Assembly (NCBI RefSeq): GCF_902686445.1
Contig: NW_025920106.1
Location: forward strand, 868,001 to 932,000
Direction of reading: 5' to 3'
DNA: 64,000 nt
Source of the DNA: Sciurus carolinensis
Lineage: Eukaryota > Chordata > Mammalia > Rodentia > Sciuridae
Shown: one piece after another, positions 56,910 through 64,000 of the stretch
Numbering within the stretch: the stretch's first letter is position 1
Layout of the letters: every line of letters begins with the position of its first letter
Notes under the pieces: generated by a model
Database searches by the model: none
Seen by the model: only the letters and a program-made list of their open reading frames with translations
What the model was told of the DNA's origin: nothing
Translations under genes and position numbers: made by a program

Positions 56910-57515
56910 AGGAGGCGGCTCAGCACAGCGCTTGGACTCGGAGCAACCACTGGGGCTCCGGGCGGCTGCCTGAGGAGGAGCTGCGTGGTGAGCTGTTTAG
57001 ACTCAGAGTAATTGCTTCTGAACACTGGGGGGTTGCACAGAGGAAGAGGAGGAGCATGGCGGGTCGCTTGGTCTAGGAGTGACTTCATCAGAGCCACAGG
57101 CGGTTGCCAGAGGAGGAGGCAAGTGGTGAGTTGATTGGACTAAAAGTGACTGCTCCTCAACACCGGTGGTCTGCCTGGAGGAGGAGCACGGTGGGTCACT
57201 TGGTCTCGGAGCCACCACCCCTGAACACACGGGGGGCAACCACGAGGGGGAGGAGGAGGAACATGGCAGGTCACTTGGGCTTGGAGTGACTGCCTAGGGT
57301 TACGGGAGGTTGGCAGGAGGAGGAGACTCGAAGTGAGTTGCTTGGACTCCTAGTGGCTGCGTCAGAAACCGGGTTGCTGTCCAGTGGAGGAGGTGTGTGG
57401 CGGGTCTCTGGGTATTGAAGCTATTGTACGGGGCTCCAGGTGGTGGTTCAGAGGAGGGGCCACATAGCCAGGTGATTAGGTGCAGAGTAGGGTCCCAGGA
57501 GCTAGGTGGCTTCTT
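56910..57515 (+). repeat. ~68-bp degenerate tandem array in the L1-C 5'UTR
   Basis: Units led by 'gaggaggag..' recur at 56910, 56971, 57040, 57110, 57178, 57244, 57316, 57386 and 57450, spacings 61-72 bp. A typical unit reads 'gaggaggagcatggcgggtc', then 'cttggtctnggagtgactgc', then 'tgaacac.gggggtt'. The array is GC-rich and holds CpGs. By analogy with rodent L1 monomers it may be promoter sequence, though here it lies about 245 bp inside the element. Confidence 0.8.
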
Positions 57516-58159
57516 GCTGGAAGAGCCACACTAGAGACACGCCTAGGGGTGGAGTGAAGTTTCCAGGACTGTGGGCAGATTATCTGGGAGAGGCAGCCTA
57601 AGGAGACTCATCTGTGGAGGGTGAGGCTCCAAGACCCAGGAGGTAGGTCCGGGCCCCTGGGAACATTGCAGAGGAAGACAGCCCAGCCCAGGCGGTAGTT
57701 GTAGATTGAGGGGAACCTCTAGGAGGGGAACTGACCAGCAAGACATTCCCACCGAGTGAGTCTTCCTACCGGGAGAGGTTCTCCCACAGGGGCGGTAAAA
57801 CCAGAGACACAGGCACAAACAGGACTTGCCTCAGCGCACAGCCTAGTTCCCCGTTGGATGATCATTGGTCAACAAGTGGAGACAACACTGACCACTAGCA
57901 GGGAATATACATGACCTGAGGGTCACCACCCTAGAGAGGCAGCTTCTTCATGGAGCTCCGCATTATCAACTTCCTCCAAGACTTCAGGCTACTGAAGGAT
58001 AAGAGGGGATATACTAGCAATCTTCAGGGACATTATAAGTCGATAGAGGAAATATGCAATATCTTAATGACCCACTGATTCCTGAACAATATGAGAAAAC
58101 AAGGGAAGAAAATGCCCTAAACAAATCTAGATGTTACATCAATAGAATCCAATGACAGC

Positions 58160-58933
58160 ATGGCAGAAGAAATGCCAAAAAGGGAGTTCAGAATGTACAT
58201 AATTAAAATGATTAGGGAAGCAAATGATGAGATGAAAGAGCAAAAGCAGGCATTGAATGATGAGATGAAAGAGCAAATGCAGGCATTGAATGATCGCACC
58301 AATCGACAGTTAACAGAGCAAATTCAGGAAGCAAAAGATCATTTCAATAAAGAGTTAGAGATATTGAAAAAAAACAAACAGAAATCCTTGAAATGAAGGA
58401 AACAATAAACCAAATTAAGAACTTATAGAAAGCATAACCAATAGGATAGAACACCTGGAAGACAGAACTTCAATATTGAAAACAAAATATTTAACCTCGA
58501 AAACAAAGTTGAACAAACAGAGAAGATGGTAAGAAATCATGAACAGAATCTGCAAGAACTATGGGATATCATGAAAAGGCCAAATTTGAGAATTATTGGG
58601 ATTAAGGAAGGCTTAGAGAAACAAACCAAAGGAATGAACAATATATTCAATGAAATAATATCAGAAAAATTCCCAAATCTGAAGAATGAAATGGAAAATC
58701 AAGTTCAAGAGGCTTATAGGACTCCAAATACACAAAATTACAACAGACCCACACCAAGGCACATTATAATGAAAATACTTAACATACAAAATAAAGACAG
58801 AATTTTTAAGGCTGTGAGAGAAAAGAACCAAATTATATTCAGGGGGAAACCAATATGGATATCAGCAGATTTTTCAATCCAGACCCTAAAAGCTAGAAGG
58901 GCCTGGAAAAACATTTTTCAAGCTCTGAAATAA
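58160..58933 (+). pseudogene. L1-C ORF1, one frame break
   Basis: The N-terminal frame (58160-58396) covers the coiled coil, including an 11-residue direct duplication, and closes near an A-run ('ttgaaaaaaaacaaac', 58363-58380). The frame reopens as 58526-58933 with the RRM ('IMKRPNLRIIGI'), 'TPRHIIMKI' and the conserved C-terminus 'ARRAWKNIFQALK'. The C-terminal half is fully open and looks normal in length. The product would be the trimeric RNA-binding L1 ORF1p if the frame were intact. Confidence 0.9.
58226..58291 (+). repeat. Tandem 33-bp duplication in ORF1 coiled coil
   Basis: 'gatgagatgaaagagcaaa' heads both 58226-58258 and 58259-58291, giving DEMKEQKQALN followed by DEMKEQMQALN in frame. 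L1-A has a single equivalent (DEIRGQMQAMN). One base differs between the two units (aAg/aTg). Confidence 0.9.
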
Positions 58934-59205
58934 AATGAATGCCAACCAAGAATCTTATACCCAGCAAAGCTTACCTTCAAATTTGACGATGAAATAAAAT
59001 CTTTCCATGATAAACAAAAGCTAAAAGAATTTACAAAAAGAAAGCCAGCATTACAGAACATTCTTGGCAAAATATTCCATGAGGAAGAAATAAAAAACAA
59101 AGAAGCAAATCACCAAAAGGAGGAATTATCCTAAAGGAACTGTCAAATAAAGGAGGAACCAAGATGTGTCAAAAAATAAATAAATAATTAAATAATATTT
59201 AAAAT

Positions 59206-60102
59206 ATGAACCAAATGACTGGGAATACAAATCATATCTCAATAATAACCCTGAATGTTAATGGCCTGAATTCATCAATCAAAAGACATAGACTGGTGGA
59301 TTGGATTAAAAAGAAAGATCCAACAATATGTTGCCTGCAAGAGACTCACCTCATAGAAAGAGATACCCATAGACTAAATGTGAAAGGATGGGGAAAAACA
59401 TACCATGCACATGGACTCAGCAAAAAAGCTGGTATATCCATCCTCATTTCAGATAATGTGGACTTCAAGCCAATGTCAGTCAGAAGGGATAAGGAAGGAC
59501 ATTTCATACTGCTTAAAGGAAGCATAAATCAGGAAGATATAACAATCATAAACATCTATGCCCCAAACAGTGGCTCATCCATGTATGTTAAACAAATCCT
59601 TCTCAATTTTAGAAACCAAAGAGACCATAACACAATAATACTAGGTGATTTTAACATGCCTCTCTCACCACTGGACAGATCTTCCAAACAAAAATTGAAC
59701 AAAGAAACCATAGATCTCAATAACACAACCAATAATTTCGACCTATCAAACATTTATAGAATATACCATCCAACCAAGAGTGAATACACTTTCTTCTCAG
59801 CAGCACATGGATCCTTCTCTAAAATAGACCATATATTATGCCACAAAGCTAATGTCAGCAAATACAAGAAGATAGAGACACTACCTTGTATTCTATCAGA
59901 TCATAATGGATTGAAGTTAGAAATAAATGAAAGAGTAAAAAACAGAAACCAATCCAACACCTGCAGATTAAACAATATGCTATTATATGTTGAATGGATA
60001 ACAGAAGATATTAGGAAGAAAATTAAAAAATTCTTAGAGGTAAACGAGAACAAAGAAACATCATATCAAAATCTCTGGGACACTATGAAAGCAGTACTTT
60101 GA
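59206..60102 (+). pseudogene. L1-C ORF2 N-terminal part with complete endonuclease domain
   Basis: 298 open codons containing every motif of the APE-type endonuclease in order: 'TLNVNGLN', 'CLQETHL', 'NIYAPN', 'LGDFNMP', 'FFSAAHGSFSKIDHIL' and 'ILSDHNGL'. These supply the Asn, Glu, Asp-Asn and Ser-Asp-His residues that nick target DNA at TT/AAAA-type sites. A TGA at 60100-60102, where related copies read AGA, ends the frame before the RT. Confidence 0.9.
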
Positions 60103-61544
60103 GGAAGATTTATTTCATGGAATGCATTTAATAAAAGAAGTAAAACTCAAAAAATGAACGACCTAACACTACAGCTAAAGCCCTAGAAAAAGAAGAGCAG
60201 ACCAACACCAAAAGTAGTAGAAGACAGGAAATAGTCAAACTGAGAGCTGAATTAACGAAATTGAAACAAAAGAAACAATACAAAAAAATGACAAAATAAA
60301 TAGTTGGTTCTTCGAAAAAATAAACAAAATTGATAAACCTTTAGCCACACTAAAAAAGAGAAGAGAAGAGAAAACCCAAATCACTAAAATTCGGAATGAA
60401 CAAGGAAATATCACAACAGACAAGACTGAAATACAAAACATAATTAGAAGCTATTTTGAAAATCTATACTCCAACAAAATAGAAAATTTCAAAGACATCA
60501 ACAGGTTTCTAGAGACATATGAATTGCCTAAACTAAACGAGGAGGACATACACAATTTAAACGCAAATAAATATAATTTTCTCATACTAGACAAAGGGGC
60601 CAAAAATATGCAATGGAGAAAAGATAGCCTCTTCAACAAATGGTGCTGGGAGAATTGGAAATCCATAAGCAACAGAATGAAACTAAACCCATATCTCTCA
60701 CCATGCACGAAACTAAACTCAAAATGGATTAAGGATCTCGGAATCAGACCAGAGACCTTGCATCTTATAGAAGAAAAAGTAGGTCCAGATCTTCAACATG
60801 TCGGCTTAGGACCAGACTTCCTCAAGAGGACTCCAATAGCACAAGAAATAAAAGCAAGAATTAATAACTGGGATAGATTCAAACCAAAATCTTTCTCTCA
60901 GCAAAGGAAACTATCAGCAATGCGAAGTAAGAGCCTACAGAGTGGGAGAAAATCTTTGCCAATGATACTTCAGATAGAGCACTAATCTCCAGAATCTATA
61001 AAGAACTCAAAAAACTCTACACCAAGAATGCAAGTAATCCAATCAACAAATGGGCTAAGGAAATGAATAGACACTTCACAGAAGAAGATGTACAAGCAAT
61101 CAACAAACATATGGAAAAATGTTCAACATCTCCAGTAATAAGAGAAATGCAAATCAAAACCACCCTAAGATTCATCTCACCCCAATTAGAATGGTGATTA
61201 TCAAGAACAAAAGCAACAACAGGTGTTGGCGATGATGTGGGGAGAACGGTACACTCATACATTGCTGGTGGGGCTGCAAATTAGTGCAGCCACTCTGGAA
61301 AGCAGTATGGAGACTCCTTAGAAAACTTGGAATGGAACCACCATTTGACCCAGCTATCCCACTCCTTGGCCTATACCCAAAGATTTTAAAATCAGCATAT
61401 TACAGAGATACAGCCACATCAATGTTCTTAGCTGCTCAGTTCATAATAGCCAGATTGTGGAACCAACCTAGATGTCCTTCAATTGATGAATGGATAAAGA
61501 AACTGTGCTATATATATATACAATGGAATATTACTCTGTCATAA
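60103..61544 (+). pseudogene. L1-C ORF2 remainder, RT core deleted
   Basis: After broken pieces of the pre-RT region, an open frame 60524-60985 runs from 'EEDIHNLN' straight into '[14 protein letters not shown]'. In the L1 at 39.3-43.4 kb these two points are about 1.4 kb apart (near 40741 and near 42118) and enclose the FADD catalytic motif. The join keeps the ORF2 frame. The C-terminal end continues at 61017-61544 ('[15 protein letters not shown]'). Confidence 0.9.
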
Positions 61545-61924
61545 AGAATGATAAAATTATGGCACTTGCAGGCAAATGGATGAAACTGGAGAATATCATG
61601 CTAAGTGAGATAAGCCAATCTCAAAAAACCAAAGAAGAATGATATCACTAATAAGTGGATGAGGACACATAATGTGGGGTGGGAAGAGTTAGTATTATGT
61701 TTAGAGTTAGGTTTAGGGAGGGGGGCAAGAATGGAGGAAGGAAGGACTGTAAAGAGGGAAAAGAGGGGTGGGAGGGTGGGGGTAAGGGAAAAAATAACAG
61801 AATGAATCAAACATTACCCTATGAAAATTTATGATTACACAAATGGTATGCCTTTATGTCATGTACAAATAGAGAAACAACATGTATCCCATTTGTGTAC
61901 AATAATAAAAATAAATAAATAAAT
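61545..61924 (+). other. L1-C 3'UTR and tail
   Basis: Contains a G-rich tract with TTAGG-like units (about 61686-61722) and runs such as 'gaggggtgggagggtggggg' (61764 region). It ends in 'aataaaaataaataaataaat'. G-rich 3'UTR tracts are a known L1 feature. Confidence 0.85.
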
Positions 61925-63588
61925 AAAATGGCCATACTACCTAAAGTGCTATACAGATTCAATGGAATTCCAATTAAAATCTCAATGATGTACCTTACAG
62001 AAATAGAGAAAGCAATTATGAAATTCATCTGGAAGAATAAAAAACCCAGAATAGCTAATGTAATCATCAGTAGAAAGAGCAAAGCAGGGGGTATCACAAT
62101 AACAGATTTTCAACTCTACTACAAAGCAATAGTAACAAAAATGGCATGGTATTGGAACCAAAATAGACAGGTAGATCAATAGTACAGAATAGAGGACAAG
62201 GACACAAACCCAAATAAATACAATTTTCTCATACTAGACAAAGGACCAAAAATAGATAATGGAGAAAAGAGAGCCTCTTCAACAAATGGTGCTGGGAAAA
62301 CTTGAAACCCATATGCAGCAGAATGAAATTAAACTCCTATCTCTCACCCTGAACAAAACTCAACTCAATATGGATCAAGGACCTCAGAATCAGACCAGAG
62401 ACCCTGCATCTTATAGAAGAAAAAGTGGGTCCAAATCTTCAACTGTTGGCTTAGCATCAGACTTCATTAACAGGACTCTTATAGTACAAGAAATAAAAGC
62501 AAGAATCAACAACTGGAATAGATTCAAACTAAAAAGCTTTCTCTCAGCAAAGGAAACTATCAGTAATGTGAAGAGAGAGCCTACAGAGTGGAAGAATATC
62601 TTTTCCACTCATACTTCAGACAGAGCCTGAAATTCCAGAATATATAAAGAACTCAAAACACTCTACACCAAGAATACAAATAACCCAATCAACAAATGGA
62701 CTAAGGAAATGAACAGATACTTCACAGAAGAAGTTGTACAAGCAATCAACAAATATATTAAAAAATGTTCAACATCTGTAGTCATAAGAGAAATGCAAAT
62801 CAAAACTACCCTAAGATTCCATCTCACCCCAATTAGAATGGCAATTATCAAGAACACAAGCAACAATAGGTGTTGGCAAGAATGTTGGGAAAAAGTACAC
62901 TCATACATTGCTGGTGGGGTTGCAAATTGGTGCAGCCACTCTGAAAAGCACTATGGAGATTCCTCAGAAAGCTTGGAATGGAAACACCATTTGACCCAGC
63001 TATCCCACTCCTTGTCCTATACCCAAAGTACTTAAAATCAGCATACTACAGAGATACAGCCACATCAATGTTCGTAGCTGCTCAATTCACCATAACCAGA
63101 GTGTGCAACCTACCTAGATGTCCTTCATTGATTAATGGATAAAGAAACTGTGGCATATATATGCAATGGAATATTACTCTGCCATAAAGAATGATAAAAT
63201 TATGGCATTTGCAGGCAAATGGATGAAATTGGAGAATATCATGCTAAGTGAGATAAGCCATTCTCAAAAAACTAAAGGTCAAATGATCTTGCTGATAAGT
63301 GGATGAGGACATATAATGGGTGGTAGGATGGGTTAGTGGTACGGTTAGGTTTAGGTTTAGGGTTAGGGATAAGGAGGGTGGTAAGAATGGAGGAAGGAAG
63401 GACTGTATAGAGGGAAAAGAGGGGAGGGAGGGTGGTGGGAAGTGAAATAATAACAGAATGATTCAAACAACATTACCTTATGTAAATTTATGATTACACT
63501 AATGGTATGCCTTGACTCCATGTACAATAGAGAAACAACATGTATCCCATTTGTTTACAATTAAAAAATAAATAAAATAAAAAAAATT
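61925..63588 (+). mobile_element. L1-B, part 2: ORF2 C-terminus, 3'UTR and tail
   Basis: Resumes after the right target duplication and continues exactly from part 1 ('ctacctaaagtgctatacag'). ORF2 fragments (61928-62182, 62259-62630, 62709-63035) are in broken frames. The 3'UTR has TTAGGG-like repeats at about 63342-63370. The A-rich tail (about 63564-63585) abuts 'ttta', a diverged form of the 'tcta' of the L1-A target site. Confidence 0.9.
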
Positions 63589-64000
63589 TACCATCCAAGA
63601 AAAGCCCAGGACAAGATGGATTCTCAGCTGAGTTCTACAAGACCTTTAAAGAAGAACTCATTCTAATACTTCTCAAAGTATTCCAGGATATAGAAAAGGA
63701 GGGTACCCTACCAAACTCATTCTATGAAGCTAATAACACACTCATACCCAAACTAGGAAAAGACACATCAAGGAAAGAAAATTTTAGACCAATATCCTTG
63801 ATGACTATAGGTGCAAAGATCCTTAACAAAATACTGGCAAACCGTATCAAAAACATTAAGAAAATTGTGCACTATGATCAAGTGGGGTTCATCCCTGGAA
63901 TTCAAGGATGGGTTAACACCTGTAAATCAATAAACATAATCCATCATGTCAATAGACTTAAGGATAAGAATCATATGGTTATTTCAATTGATGCAGAAAA
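63589..64000 (+). mobile_element. L1-A, part 3: RT region, runs off the window
   Basis: Continues L1-A from 'aaaaatcta' (55836) with 'ccatccaagaaaagcccagg', the same junctionless sequence seen at 40785-40802 in the other L1. It encodes the fingers/palm start of RT and leaves the window still inside ORF2, so the 3' end and target duplication of L1-A cannot be seen. Confidence 0.9.

Larger units (their letters stand above)
56665..61924 (+). mobile_element. L1-C: near-complete L1 inserted in L1-B
   Basis: The element has a start ('caagatggcagcctagaggg'), 5'UTR (to about 58159), ORF1, spacer, ORF2 and 3'UTR, and ends in an (AAAT)-rich tail. A perfect 15-bp duplication 'aaaatggccatacta' flanks it (56650-56664 and 61925-61939). 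It is the youngest L1 of the stack by position, but it carries a frame break in ORF1, a stop in ORF2 and a roughly 1.4-kb internal loss. Confidence 0.95.

Noticed and set aside
59206..60102. 298-codon ORF as a host nuclease gene
   Set aside because: The endonuclease is that of L1 ORF2, in order with ORF1 and a 3' L1 tail, between target duplications.
1..64000. CRISPR arrays, operons, phage or bacterial features
   Set aside because: No direct-repeat/spacer pattern or prokaryotic gene organisation; SINEs, L1s and ERVs identify mammalian DNA.

Overview
This is a stretch of mammalian nuclear DNA with no intact protein-coding gene that I can support. The SINEs point to a squirrel-family rodent (Sciuridae). 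There are young ID elements (tRNA-Ala/BC1-type, about 75 bp plus poly-A) at about 21.6 kb and 29.85 kb, and six dimers made of a 7SL-derived B1 half joined to an ID half, the B1-dID/MEN-type SINE known from squirrels. The rest is old shared mammalian repeats (MIR, L2, L1M, MaLR-type LTRs), lineage-specific L1 copies, endogenous retroviral material and unannotated intergenic DNA. Genus is not resolved.

Layout. 1-5 kb: unassigned DNA with scattered SINEs and two MaLR-type LTRs. 5.0-6.7 kb: a 5'-truncated minus-strand L1 with a target-site duplication, then a small internally deleted plus-strand L1. 6.7-10.1 kb: LTR-like DNA in which about 1.35 kb (7308-8661) is repeated almost perfectly after a 100-N gap (8763-10112), most simply an assembly duplication. 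12.2-14.0 kb: a 5'-inverted L1. 14.5-35.5 kb: intergenic DNA with ancient L1M, MaLR and SINE copies, a tRNA-Gln pseudogene, an LTR fragment and a short NBPF/myomegalin-like pseudo-exon. 35.5-45.9 kb: a complete but dead endogenous retrovirus with two LTRs, a 6-bp target duplication, a tRNA-Lys-type primer site and a polypurine tract, interrupted by a 4.1-kb L1.

49.6-64.0 kb is the most remarkable part, a nest of retroelements. An L1 ORF1 fragment (L1-0) is interrupted by a long L1 (L1-A, running off the window). L1-A is hit twice. The first hit is an L1-mobilised retrocopy that appears to join exons of the formin DIAPH3 to endogenous-retroviral env/LTR sequence. The second is a U6 snRNA-L1 chimera (L1-B). 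L1-B is in turn interrupted by a nearly end-to-end L1 (L1-C) with a 15-bp perfect target duplication, an array of about 68-bp repeats in its 5'UTR and an in-frame loss of the reverse-transcriptase core.

There are no operons, CRISPR arrays or replication modules. Protein-like segments are remnants of transposon ORFs, retroviral genes or processed host transcripts. Repeat names rest on sequence recognition from memory and on internal comparison between copies in this window; no database search was run.
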